Assembly (NCBI RefSeq): GCF_900177625.1
Contig: NZ_FXAU01000008.1
Location: 124,001 to 188,000, forward strand
Length of the DNA stretch: 64,000 nt
Direction of reading: 5' to 3'
Origin: Sphingobacterium psychroaquaticum
GTDB lineage: Bacteria > Bacteroidota > Bacteroidia > Sphingobacteriales > Sphingobacteriaceae
Below, piece by piece: positions 8,514-16,790 of this stretch (positions are counted from its first letter, which is position 1; every line of letters begins with the position of its first letter). A program made the translations under genes and the position numbers. The notes under the pieces were generated by a model. That model searched no databases. It was not told where the DNA came from and saw only the letters and a list, made by a program, of their open reading frames with translations.

Positions 8514-9422
8514 TCACATCTGCGTTACCAAATGAGTTAATATCCCTTCTTGATCGTTTGGCTCAAACCAGGTCGTATTTCCATACTTCTTAAACCAGGT
8601 TATTTGTCGTTTCGCATATCTTCTTGTATTCTGTTTAATCTTTTCCACCGCTTCCTCTAGAGAAATATGACCGTCTAAATAATCAAAAATTTCAGCATAG
8701 CCTACGGTAAGTAATGCCGGCTTTTCCTTGTAAGCGAACAATCTTTTAACTTCCTCAACTAAGCCTGCGTCGATCATCTTATCAACGCGTAAGTTAATAC
8801 GTTCGTAAAGAGCCTCGCGTGGCATATTTAGTCCGATGGTAATGGTATTAAAAGTACGATCTGCTCCCCCACTTACTTGAAACGAAGAAATGGGTTGTCC
8901 CGTCGCTTCAAATACTTCTAATGCACGAATTACGCGTTGCGGATTATGAATGTCTGCTGTTGCATAATAAACCGGATCCACTTCCTTTAGCGCTTCTTGT
9001 AATACGTTTATCCCTTCATTTGCCAATCGCGCATTCAACCGTTCTCTCACTTCGACTGGAGCTTTGGGCAGATTGTCTAAGCCCTCACATACCGCACGTA
9101 CAAACAAGCCAGAACCACCCACCATTACAACGACATCATGCTGCTCAAATAATGTCTCCAAAAGTGATAAAGCATCGCGTTCAAAGTCACCTGCCGAATA
9201 CTCATCTTCAATGGAGTGGGAATCAATAAAATGGTGCTTAGCGGCCGCCAATTCTAGCGCATCAGGTTTTGCCGTACCAATCGTCATTTCTTTATAGAAC
9301 TGCCTCGAATCTGCCGATATAATCTCCGTTTGAAAATGTTGTGCCAAAGCAATTCCCATAGCCGTCTTACCCACCGCGGTGGGACCAACAACAACAATTA
9401 ATGTTTTTTTATTCTCTGCCAT
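8514..9422 (-). CDS. miaA: tRNA dimethylallyltransferase MiaA
   Basis: MiaA transfers a dimethylallyl group to A37 of tRNAs that read UNN codons. The 302 residues carry the P-loop GPTAVGKT at 13-20, the DSRQFYKEMTIGTAKP substrate loop at about 39-54, HHFIDS near 64, and the GGSGLFVRAV segment near 102. The family tail KIKQNTRRYAKRQITWFKK near 265 closes the tRNA-binding part. The gene starts 12 bp after the U-run of the terminator of the upstream pRiA4b-like gene, so part of its transcription may be read-through or it may use a promoter inside that region. Length and motifs are as usual. Confidence 0.96.
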   Translation of the reverse strand: MAENKKTLIVVVGPTAVGKTAMGIALAQHFQTEIISADSRQFYKEMTIGTAKPDALELAAAKHHFIDSHSIEDEYSAGDFERDALSLLETLFEQHDVVVMVGGSGLFVRAVCEGLDNLPKAPVEVRERLNARLANEGINVLQEALKEVDPVYYATADIHNPQRVIRALEVFEATGQPISSFQVSGGADRTFNTITIGLNMPREALYERINLRVDKMIDAGLVEEVKRLFAYKEKPALLTVGYAEIFDYLDGHISLEEAVEKIKQNTRRYAKRQITWFKKYGNTTWFEPNDQEGILTHLVTQM

Positions 9423-9433
9423 AACGACTTCAT

Positions 9434-9460
9434 AAAAAAACCTTAAGCTTTCACTTAAGG
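9434..9460 (-). terminator. Terminator after the pRiA4b ORF-3-like gene
   Basis: On the minus strand CCTTAAG pairs with CTTAAGG around a six-base loop and is followed by seven Ts (9434-9440). It sits just upstream of the miaA start codon. Confidence 0.75.
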
Positions 9461-9501
9461 TCTCCCTTTTATCTTGTATTGTTTACCAAGAAAAACCGGC
9501 C

Positions 9502-10095
9502 CTAGTACTCGTCCTCGTAGCCTTTTTCTTGTTGTTCACTCCCGTCTTCGCTCTCTCCTTCTTCCTCGTCATCGAACAAATCAAAATCATCCTCATCATC
9601 TACACCATATTCTGTATCATCAACTGGCACGTCGTCCTCATCATCGTCATCGTCCACCCCCGTAGATACAGGAAAATTGGCTGCCGCAGCAGACTTCGGT
9701 ACTTCACCAACCGTCTTGAATACCTCGGGATATTCTTTCCCCTCCTCTTCTTTTAAAATCTTGATCAGCTCCACATGGAAATCATAGGGACGATCAAAGT
9801 TATAGATGTAATAAAATTTCTGATGCGGGTCTTCAATAAACTTACTCAACCGGATATCTTCCATTTTCAACACCCCAGCAGCATTTTTTTTATCCGTTGG
9901 TAAAAGTGCAATTTCGGTACCCTTTTTCCATTGGTCGTTACTCACATAAAACGAAGAAGGTACATTAATAATGTATCCCGTCGATTTGTGTATTGTTTCG
10001 TGTAATGTTAAGAACGTACTTTTCGAGGTCACATCTATCTCACGATAAACATCTTCATAATCCTCAAAAGTCACTCGAAATCTGTAAATAGCCAT
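9502..10095 (-). CDS. Plasmid pRiA4b ORF-3-like protein with acidic tail
   Basis: A 197-residue cytoplasmic protein. The first ~115 residues match my memory of the pRiA4b ORF-3 / 'IS1096 passenger TnpR-like' fold: the opening strand YRFRVTFEDYEDVYREIDV, a helix with TLHETIHKSTGY, and the FYYIYNFDRPYDFHVEL strand pair. From residue ~147 to the end the chain is almost purely acidic, with runs of Asp and Glu, and is probably disordered. No catalytic residues are evident and no function is established. Despite the family name there is no transposase or inverted repeat nearby, so nothing here suggests a mobile element. It lies between miaA and the CCA-adding enzyme, both tRNA-modifying, but that is not evidence of a tRNA role. 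Confidence 0.7.
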   Translation of the reverse strand: MAIYRFRVTFEDYEDVYREIDVTSKSTFLTLHETIHKSTGYIINVPSSFYVSNDQWKKGTEIALLPTDKKNAAGVLKMEDIRLSKFIEDPHQKFYYIYNFDRPYDFHVELIKILKEEEGKEYPEVFKTVGEVPKSAAAANFPVSTGVDDDDDEDDVPVDDTEYGVDDEDDFDLFDDEEEGESEDGSEQQEKGYEDEY

Positions 10096-10151
10096 TTTAA
10101 TCGTATCGTATAATTATTTTGCCCCCTAAAATTACAATAATTTTTAAAAAA

Positions 10152-11570
10152 TTAAAGCAACACATTATTTTTAGCTGTCAAGCCCATTTCCTCCCCACGT
10201 TTCAATACAAACCCCAAGGCTTCTGCTCTATTGTTCGCGATCTCCCCTTCTAGAATAGCCTCACGCATTGCATTCTTAAGCATTCCAATCACACGTCCAG
10301 GACCTAGTCCAAAGAGCTGCATAATATCTTCTCCGCTTACTGGTGGTTGCCAATTACGGATCTGATCCCGTTCCTCCACATCTCTAAGCTTTTGTTTAAC
10401 GAGTTCAAAGTTATCTCTATACTTTTTCTTCTTAAACTCGTTTTTTGTAGTCACATCCGCATGGCATAACATCATCAATGCATCGATATCATCACCTGCC
10501 TCAAATAACAAGCGACGCACCGCTGAATCACTAACGATATCTTGCGCCAAGACGATTGGTCTTAAATGCAATTGAACCAGCTTTTGAACAAACTTCATCT
10601 TCTCGTTCAAGGGTAACTTTAGTTCCGCAAATAACTTTGGAACCATCTTAGCCCCACGATCCTCGTGCCCATGAAAGGTCCACCCCACTCGCTTATCGAA
10701 ACGCTTCGTTGCTGGTTTTGCAATATCATGCATAATGGCCGCCCATCTCAACCACAAATCATCCGACATTTCAGCCACATTATCCAGTACTTCCAATGTA
10801 TGGTAAAAGTTATCTTTATGTCCACGTCCATCAATAACGTCTACACCATACAATTGCTGCATAGCTGGAAAAATAAGTTTTAGCAACCCGGTATCAAACA
10901 AATATTTAAAACCAATAGATGGTTTTGTCGCTAAGACAATCTTATTTAATTCATCTGCAATTCGTTCTTTCGAAATAATCTGAATCCGTTCGGCATTATC
11001 CACAATAGCTTGGATAGCCGCTATATCAATTTTAAAATTAAGTTGGGTCGCAAAACGGATAGCACGCATCATCCGTAACGGATCATCCGAGAAGGTTATC
11101 GTCGGGTCAAGTGGTGTCTTTATTATCCGCTCTTCAATATCCCCAACCCCATTAAAAGGATCGACGAGCTCACCATAGCGATCACCATTTAGGCAATATG
11201 CCATCGCGTTGATGGTAAAATCGCGGCGATTTTGATCATCTTCCAGTGTGCCATCTTCAACAATCGGGTTGCGTGAATTCGACCGATAAGATTCTCGACG
11301 TGCGCCTACAAACTCAATATTTATTTGATCATGCACCAACATGGCCGTTCCGAAGCTCTTGTATACCGCAACCTTTGTATGAAGGATTTCCCCCAATTTA
11401 GTTGCAAAATCAATCCCACTCCCAACAACTACAATATCCACATCATTCTTGAACGGACGGCCCATAATTCGGTCCCGAACAAAACCGCCGATTACATAGC
11501 ACTCGACCTGTTCTTTATCCGCTAAATCTTTGATTATTTGAAAAATAGGATGTTGTAAATTCTCTCGCAT
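10152..11570 (-). CDS. CCA tRNA nucleotidyltransferase / poly(A) polymerase family with HD domain
   Basis: This enzyme adds or repairs the 3' CCA of tRNA, which fits the three tRNA genes in this window that do not encode CCA. Visible parts: the nucleotidyltransferase head with GGFVRDR and the DVDIVV metal-binding Asp pair (about residues 27-50), RRDFTINAMAY, the DDPLRMMRAIRFA neck, and an HD hydrolase domain with WAAIMHDIAKP near 258. The frame opens farther upstream (ATG at 11630), but a promoter box at 11605-11612 lies inside that extension. The ATG at 11570 (MRENLQHPIF) is therefore the better start and gives 472 residues. Whether it makes CCA or poly(A) tails is not decided by sequence alone; CCA addition is more likely because no other candidate is present in the window. 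Confidence 0.9.
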   Translation of the reverse strand: MRENLQHPIFQIIKDLADKEQVECYVIGGFVRDRIMGRPFKNDVDIVVVGSGIDFATKLGEILHTKVAVYKSFGTAMLVHDQINIEFVGARRESYRSNSRNPIVEDGTLEDDQNRRDFTINAMAYCLNGDRYGELVDPFNGVGDIEERIIKTPLDPTITFSDDPLRMMRAIRFATQLNFKIDIAAIQAIVDNAERIQIISKERIADELNKIVLATKPSIGFKYLFDTGLLKLIFPAMQQLYGVDVIDGRGHKDNFYHTLEVLDNVAEMSDDLWLRWAAIMHDIAKPATKRFDKRVGWTFHGHEDRGAKMVPKLFAELKLPLNEKMKFVQKLVQLHLRPIVLAQDIVSDSAVRRLLFEAGDDIDALMMLCHADVTTKNEFKKKKYRDNFELVKQKLRDVEERDQIRNWQPPVSGEDIMQLFGLGPGRVIGMLKNAMREAILEGEIANNRAEALGFVLKRGEEMGLTAKNNVLL

Positions 11571-11604
11571 AGCAACCCTGTGTAGGTAAAAATCTATTAG
11601 CGGG

Positions 11605-11612
11605 CAAAAATA
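11605..11612 (-). promoter_or_regulatory. -7 promoter box for the CCA-adding enzyme gene
   Basis: On the minus strand TATTTTTG matches TAnnTTTG. It places the transcript start near 11598, downstream of the longest possible start codon, which supports the ATG at 11570. Confidence 0.5.
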
Positions 11613-11666
11613 CGCAAAATTAAGATACAATTCGGTATCTATCGTTATTTAAAAGCAGCTCGCTTC

Positions 11667-12722
11667 TTAGTCACGGTCTTTAGAAAGTCGACGGAAAGCA
11701 AGCGGATTCGCTGTCAGTTCAGCCTGTTCTCTACGACATTTAACAATATGTACAGCCTTAAAAATCGCTTCTAAAAAAGATTCATGTGAGGCTAAATTTT
11801 TCCCTGCAATATCATATCCCGTGCCATGATCTGGCGAAGTTCGTACTACCGGTAATCCAGCCGTATAATTTACACCTTGACGCGAGGCAATATGTTTGAA
11901 AGGGATCAATCCCTGATCGTGATACATCGCCAAAACCGCATCAAACTTGGTATAACTATCTGTTGCAAAGAAACCATCTGCTGGATATGGACCAAAACAG
12001 AACACACCTTCCTGATTTGCTTTTTCGATAGCCGGTCTAATGATTTCATCATCCTCTGTTCCAATGATGCCATTATCACCCGCATGTGGATTAAGCCCTA
12101 GAACAGCGATTTTAGGTTTTTGAACCCAGAAATCCTTCTTTAAGCTCTCATGCATCATCTTTAATTTCTGCATAATAGCCTCCTCTGTGATAGAAGACGC
12201 GATATCCTTTACTGGAATATGTCCCGTAACGACCCCTACACGGAGCTCTTCGGTAATCATAAACATAAGCACATCCGATGCATTAGACTTCGCCTGTAAA
12301 TACTCCGTATGTCCGGGAAAGTTAAAACCGTCTTGTTGGATATTGTGCTTATTGATTGGCGCTGTCACTAACGCATCTATACGACCAGCATTTAGATCTT
12401 CAACTGCTTTTTCAAGGGAAAGAAAGGCATATTTTCCACCTATTTCATTCTGCTCACCCAAAGTGATCTTAACGTCCTCCTGCCAACAGTTGATAATATT
12501 AGAGCGTTTAGGATTAGCTTGATCTGGTGAATTAATTACATTGAAACTAAAATCCTGCACCCCAATTGCCTTCCGGTGGAAAGATGCAACTTTAGTATTT
12601 CCATAAACAATAGGTGTAAAGTATTCGAGAACTCTATTATCCATTAAGGATTTAATAATAACTTCTAAACCTATACCATTGATGTCGCCTACAGTAATAC
12701 CTATTTTTAGTTTTTCACTCAT
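11667..12722 (-). CDS. pdxA: 4-hydroxythreonine-4-phosphate dehydrogenase
   Basis: PdxA oxidises 4-phosphohydroxy-L-threonine in the DXP-dependent route to pyridoxal phosphate. The 351-residue protein begins with the family's GITVGDINGIGLEVI. It carries the metal-binding histidines in FPGHTEYL (near 138), the GLNPHAGDNG segment (near 212), AMYHDQGLIPFKH (near 270), and the SPDHGTGYDIAGK C-terminal motif (near 303). It is slightly longer than the E. coli enzyme (about 330). It is divergent from rsmA across a 103-bp region that contains promoter boxes for both genes. Confidence 0.95.
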   Translation of the reverse strand: MSEKLKIGITVGDINGIGLEVIIKSLMDNRVLEYFTPIVYGNTKVASFHRKAIGVQDFSFNVINSPDQANPKRSNIINCWQEDVKITLGEQNEIGGKYAFLSLEKAVEDLNAGRIDALVTAPINKHNIQQDGFNFPGHTEYLQAKSNASDVLMFMITEELRVGVVTGHIPVKDIASSITEEAIMQKLKMMHESLKKDFWVQKPKIAVLGLNPHAGDNGIIGTEDDEIIRPAIEKANQEGVFCFGPYPADGFFATDSYTKFDAVLAMYHDQGLIPFKHIASRQGVNYTAGLPVVRTSPDHGTGYDIAGKNLASHESFLEAIFKAVHIVKCRREQAELTANPLAFRRLSKDRD

Positions 12723-12740
12723 CTTTCAAAAGCTTTGATT

Positions 12741-12748
12741 CAAAATTA
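12741..12748 (-). promoter_or_regulatory. -7 promoter box for pdxA
   Basis: TAATTTTG on the minus strand, 18 bp upstream of the pdxA start codon, matches TAnnTTTG; no well-spaced -33 TTG. Confidence 0.4.
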
Positions 12749-12799
12749 CAAAATTTAGCAAACAAAAGGCTGTTTGAAAAGCAAATTGTTCGGAATAAC

Positions 12800-12807
12800 T
12801 ATCTTTG
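12800..12807 (+). promoter_or_regulatory. -7 promoter box for the rsmA operon
   Basis: TATCTTTG matches TAnnTTTG and lies 18 bp before the rsmA ATG. A TTG lies 23 bp upstream of it. Confidence 0.55.
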
Positions 12808-12825
12808 CATTCTATTCGATAAGCT

Positions 12826-13605
12826 ATGAGTACAGTACGCGCAAAGAAACACTTGGGACAACATTTCTTAAATGATAAGAATGCGGCTCAAAAAATTGTA
12901 GAAGCTTTGGATCCTTCATTAGGGTTTACACAAGTATTAGAGGTGGGACCTGGTATGGGTGTTCTTTCTGATTTTCTATTAGAAAAAAAGGAATACGAGA
13001 CCTGGCTTATCGACATTGACGACGAGTCCATTGCGTTTCTAGCCGACAAGTATTCGCAATTGGGAGACCGACTTATTCATGGGGATTTCCTGGCTTTGGA
13101 TTTTGGCGCGTACTTTGGAGATAAGATGGCGGTCATCGGAAATTTTCCGTACAATATTTCTTCTCAAATCTTGTTTAAGATCTTGGACGAACGAGACCGC
13201 GTGGTACAAATGGCGGGGATGTTCCAAAAAGAAGTGGCAGAGCGTTGTGTCGCTAAGCCAGGAAGTAAGGAATATGGCATATTAAGCGTTTTCTTACAAG
13301 CCTACTATGATGTTCAATATCTATTCACGGTTAAAGCAGGCGCTTTCAACCCGCCGCCAAAAGTACAATCGGGTGTGATGCGGATGACCAGAAACGGCCG
13401 TGCCACCTTGGATTGTGATGAAAAACTATTTTGGCGTGTCGTAAAAGCAGGTTTTAACCAACGACGCAAAACACTGCGCAATGCCTTGTCAGCTGTTGTT
13501 CCCAAAGATAAAATGAGCGATAATCCACTATACGAACTACGTGCAGAACGACTCAGTGTAAAAGACTTTGAAAGTCTCACGAACGAAATTATGACTGTTT
13601 TATAG
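12826..13605 (+). CDS. rsmA: 16S rRNA (adenine1518-N6/adenine1519-N6)-dimethyltransferase
   Basis: RsmA (KsgA) dimethylates two adjacent adenines in the 3'-terminal hairpin of 16S rRNA late in 30S assembly. The 259 residues open with KKHLGQHFLND, contain the SAM-binding motif EVGPGMGVL (near 41), the catalytic motif IV as NFPYNISS (near 106), and the substrate-loop segment FNPPPKVQSGVM (near 174). The C-terminal helical domain with RRKTLRNAL follows. It is the first gene of a probable three-gene operon with the FAD monooxygenase (8-bp gap) and the hydroxyacid dehydrogenase. Length and motifs are normal. Confidence 0.96.
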   Translation: MSTVRAKKHLGQHFLNDKNAAQKIVEALDPSLGFTQVLEVGPGMGVLSDFLLEKKEYETWLIDIDDESIAFLADKYSQLGDRLIHGDFLALDFGAYFGDKMAVIGNFPYNISSQILFKILDERDRVVQMAGMFQKEVAERCVAKPGSKEYGILSVFLQAYYDVQYLFTVKAGAFNPPPKVQSGVMRMTRNGRATLDCDEKLFWRVVKAGFNQRRKTLRNALSAVVPKDKMSDNPLYELRAERLSVKDFESLTNEIMTVL

Positions 13606-13613
13606 CCCATAAG

Positions 13614-14777
13614 ATGAAAGCCAGATTTGCTATTGTTGGCGGAGGAATTGCAGGCCTTACCGCAGCTATTGGTCTTCGCAAACTGGGGTACGAACCTATT
13701 ATTTACGAACGTACTCCTGTGCTAAAAGGTATCGGCGCAGGTTTTGGTCTTGCAGCCAACGCGATGCATGCATTCGACCTGCTCGGACTTCGCCAAGGTG
13801 TCGAAAAAATAGGTCATTTCCTCTCGTCTTACGCTATTCTGGATCAAAAAGGGCGAGTTATCGCGGCACCTGACACCGCAGAAATTGCCAAGAATTTTCA
13901 GCAACTGAACTTCGCCATACACCGTGCTGATTTGCATCGTTTTTTAATCGATCAGCTTCCGCCGGAAACGATTCAACTCGGTAAAGAAGCCCTCAATTTA
14001 GAACAAAACAAAGATGGGATCGTTCTTCACTTTGCAGATGGACAAAAGGTTGAGGCCGAGTATCTATTAATCACAGATGGCGTACGATCAAAACTTCGTC
14101 AACAATTGATTCCACAATCGGCACCTCGATATTCAGGATATACATGTTGGCGGGCCGTAATAGACAATACGGATATTAATTTGAAAGAGGGCAGTGAAAC
14201 CTGGGGTGCCTTGGGGCGTTTTGGGATGACACCACTTGTAAACGATAAAATTTACTGGTATGCGTGTATTAATGCCTCCGAAAATAACCCAACATATGCC
14301 GCCTATAAAATCACGGATCTACAACGCCATTTCCGTAGCTATCATACAGATATTCAAACATTATTAAAAAACACAAAAGACGAACAGCTTCTCTGGAATG
14401 ATATTATCGATATCAAACCGCTGGATACGCTCGCCTACAACCGGGTTTTATTGTTAGGTGATGCCGGACATGCGACGACTCCTAATATGGGGCAAGGAGC
14501 TTGCCAAGCTATCGAAGATGCCGTTGTATTGATGGATGAGCTCAAAACAAATCCAGCTATAGAAACTGTCTTCCAGCATGTGAATGAAAGACGCTTACAC
14601 CGTACGCGCTATATCACCAACACATCCTGGCAGATTGGAAAGGTAGCGCAATGGGAAAACAGAAACCTCATTGCAGTACGCAACTTTTTCATGCGCAACT
14701 TACCTGCCCGATTTATGCAATCGAAGCTCCAGCAATTGCTTAGCGAAGACTTCATGACTATTAACAAAAGAAGATGA
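13614..14777 (+). CDS. FAD-dependent monooxygenase (PHBH/UbiH-like fold)
   Basis: A 387-residue class A flavoprotein monooxygenase. The N-terminal Rossmann motif VGGGIAGLTAAIGL (near 8-21) binds the ADP part of FAD. A DG-type motif appears as LLITDGVRSKLR (near 150). The second FAD motif LLLGDAGHATTPNMGQGACQ is near residues 280-299. This architecture belongs to aromatic-ring and ubiquinone-pathway hydroxylases, salicylate hydroxylase and TetX-like enzymes; the substrate is not readable. It follows rsmA by 8 bp and overlaps the next gene by the ATGA of stop and start, so it is cotranscribed with a dehydrogenase. The pairing suggests, but does not show, a shared small-molecule task. Confidence 0.85.
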   Translation: MKARFAIVGGGIAGLTAAIGLRKLGYEPIIYERTPVLKGIGAGFGLAANAMHAFDLLGLRQGVEKIGHFLSSYAILDQKGRVIAAPDTAEIAKNFQQLNFAIHRADLHRFLIDQLPPETIQLGKEALNLEQNKDGIVLHFADGQKVEAEYLLITDGVRSKLRQQLIPQSAPRYSGYTCWRAVIDNTDINLKEGSETWGALGRFGMTPLVNDKIYWYACINASENNPTYAAYKITDLQRHFRSYHTDIQTLLKNTKDEQLLWNDIIDIKPLDTLAYNRVLLLGDAGHATTPNMGQGACQAIEDAVVLMDELKTNPAIETVFQHVNERRLHRTRYITNTSWQIGKVAQWENRNLIAVRNFFMRNLPARFMQSKLQQLLSEDFMTINKRR

Positions 14778-15715
14778 AAACACAGATATTAATCGTCGAC
14801 GATATACACGAAATCTTACTGGAAAAGTTGAAATCAGCGGGCTTAGCGTATGATTACCAACCCAACATAGATCGCGAAGGTGCGGCGGCAATCATCAGTA
14901 ATTACTCGGGTTTGATCATTCGCTCCAAATTTCAAGTGGACCGAGATTTTATTGACTTAGGTACGAACCTCCAGTTTATCGGACGTGCCGGAGCAGGGAT
15001 GGACAATATCGATGAGCATTATGCAACATCCAAAGGAATTGTGTTGATTCCAGCCAATGAAGGCAACCGGGATGCTGTTGGGGAGCATATGATCGGGATG
15101 TTGTTGAGCCTCATGAACAACTTGAATCGTGCACATAAAGAAATTACCGAAAAAGGCCAATGGCGCCGTGAAGAAAATCGAGGCCATGAGCTTAAAGGGA
15201 AAACAGTCGCCCTCATTGGATATGGTCACAACGGTCAAGCCATGGCTAAAAAGCTCGCCGGATTCGAGGTTAACGTCATTGCTTACGACAAGTACAAGAC
15301 AGGATTCTCGGACAACTATGCCCGTGAAGTGTCCATGGAAGAAGTGGTGAAGCAAGCTGATATTTTGAGCTTTCATATCCCTTTAACGACCGAAACCAAA
15401 GGCCTTGTAGATGATGAATACCTGTTCCATTTCCGCAAACCTATCTTCTTTTTAATGGGCGCACGCGGCGGAATCGTCCAAGTACCGGCGGTATTAAAAG
15501 CACTGAATTCGAAAAAGATTATCGCTGCTGCTTTCGATGTTTTGCCAATCGAAAAATTCCCTTCACTTGGCGAACAAGAATGGTTTCATGACCTTAGCTC
15601 CCGTGATAATGTATTACTAAGCCCACATGTCGCAGGATGGACGTACGAAAGTTACTACAAGTTATCCGATGTATTGGCAGAGAAAATAATTGCTTTGGAA
15701 CATACAGCAAACTAA
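14774..15715 (+). CDS. D-2-hydroxyacid dehydrogenase (phosphoglycerate-dehydrogenase-like)
   Basis: A 313-residue NAD-dependent dehydrogenase of the D-isomer 2-hydroxyacid family. The nucleotide-binding motif is ALIGYGHNGQAMAKKL (near 149-164). The substrate-contacting Arg is in MGARGG (near 240), and the catalytic histidine in SPHVAGWT (near 286). The N-terminal half carries GRAGAGMDNID, typical of the SerA-like branch. It lacks the ACT regulatory domain of full SerA enzymes. Using it for serine synthesis is one possibility, but the short form and the operon with rsmA and a monooxygenase leave the substrate open. Overlaps the preceding gene by 4 bp. Confidence 0.85.
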   Translation: MKTQILIVDDIHEILLEKLKSAGLAYDYQPNIDREGAAAIISNYSGLIIRSKFQVDRDFIDLGTNLQFIGRAGAGMDNIDEHYATSKGIVLIPANEGNRDAVGEHMIGMLLSLMNNLNRAHKEITEKGQWRREENRGHELKGKTVALIGYGHNGQAMAKKLAGFEVNVIAYDKYKTGFSDNYAREVSMEEVVKQADILSFHIPLTTETKGLVDDEYLFHFRKPIFFLMGARGGIVQVPAVLKALNSKKIIAAAFDVLPIEKFPSLGEQEWFHDLSSRDNVLLSPHVAGWTYESYYKLSDVLAEKIIALEHTAN

Positions 15716-15725
15716 CGTGATGCAT

Positions 15726-16613
15726 TTACCCCCCGAAAGCTTGAAACAAAGCAACGGAAAGTAATACAAATAAGAACTGTAATACCAAGGCCAGATCGAG
15801 CAGATAGGTATAGTGATAATGTCCTTTCTTCTCAAAAATAAAAAACCGATAAAATATAGCAATAAGGAGATTTGTCGCTAATATCCCTCCTTTTATAGGC
15901 CAAGGAATAGCGGAAGAAAAGACGACCAATAAACTGTGTATCGCTACAAGTATGTAGCATAATCGAATTGCTTTCTCTACGCCTAACATACTGGGGATTG
16001 TCCGAAGGTGATAGTAGGAATCCTGTGCAATATCTCGGATATCAAACGGCAAGGTACAAATCACCAAAAAGAGGAATTTAAAAGCAAAAAGGCTATAAAA
16101 TAAGACACTGTCAACCGTTTCCCCTTGTGCCCAAAGCTCTACTGCTGGCAGAGCAACCGAACTAAGCGTCCAAACCAGCGCAATATGAAAGACTTTCATC
16201 GCTGGCAGCTGCCGCAACCCTACCCATTTGCCTTGGTAGGGAATGATGGGGAAAGAATACAAAATACTGACCGCCCCTATTACACCTAGAAATAACCAAG
16301 TATACAGATGCACGTGGAAAAGTGCGTAAACTAAAACACATGCCGCAATAGTCATATTCAGCCATAACAGCCATTCATACCGAAACACCCATCGGGTGCG
16401 TGCATAGGCAGACTCCGCCGGTTGTTTGGGCTTAGATAACAGAAAGCTGAAATTATACAACAATAAGGTTGCTGCGCCTTCTATCAGAATGATAAATAGA
16501 TTATAAGGCTGGTCAAATATTAAATACGTCAAAGCACATTGTGCCGCGGCTGCAACAGCTATCAATATGTTCGTGAAAATCAAAACATAATAGACCCTCC
16601 TTAACAACTTCAT
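15726..16613 (-). CDS. UbiA-like integral membrane protein
   Basis: A 295-residue protein with about eight to nine hydrophobic segments over its whole length. Near residue 205 it has PFDIRDIAQD followed by LRTIPSMLG, which is the second Asp-rich motif and following conserved loop of UbiA-family prenyltransferases. The first Asp-rich motif (NxxxDxxxD), expected after the second membrane segment, is not present: the corresponding stretch reads LLYNFSFLLSKP. The family joins prenyl chains to aromatic acceptors in quinone and heme synthesis. With only one motif the enzyme may be altered or inactive. The gene is convergent with the hydroxyacid dehydrogenase (10 bp apart) and stands alone. Confidence 0.65.
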   Translation of the reverse strand: MKLLRRVYYVLIFTNILIAVAAAAQCALTYLIFDQPYNLFIILIEGAATLLLYNFSFLLSKPKQPAESAYARTRWVFRYEWLLWLNMTIAACVLVYALFHVHLYTWLFLGVIGAVSILYSFPIIPYQGKWVGLRQLPAMKVFHIALVWTLSSVALPAVELWAQGETVDSVLFYSLFAFKFLFLVICTLPFDIRDIAQDSYYHLRTIPSMLGVEKAIRLCYILVAIHSLLVVFSSAIPWPIKGGILATNLLIAIFYRFFIFEKKGHYHYTYLLDLALVLQFLFVLLSVALFQAFGG

Positions 16614-16790
16614 AACCGACGATACAATTTATTTAAATTCTTGCATTAAATTAATCAAAATAAGGCATTTTTATATTTAAAATTGACAATAATGGCAAAA
16701 AAAACTAAATTAGCCTATTAAGATTCGATTCAGACACAAATGAATAAATAAGTGGCTGCTTCGAATAAATAACAAAATTTTACCGAGAAT

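Noticed and set aside
9064-9297. Plus-strand frames antisense to miaA
   Set aside because: Shadow frames; miaA motifs are complete on the other strand.
9502-10095. Mobile element suggested by the name 'IS1096 passenger / plasmid pRiA4b'
   Set aside because: No transposase, inverted repeats or target duplications nearby; the name is historical.
11571-11630. Longer N-terminus for the CCA-adding enzyme
   Set aside because: A consensus promoter box lies inside the extension, so the longer start would be upstream of the transcript.
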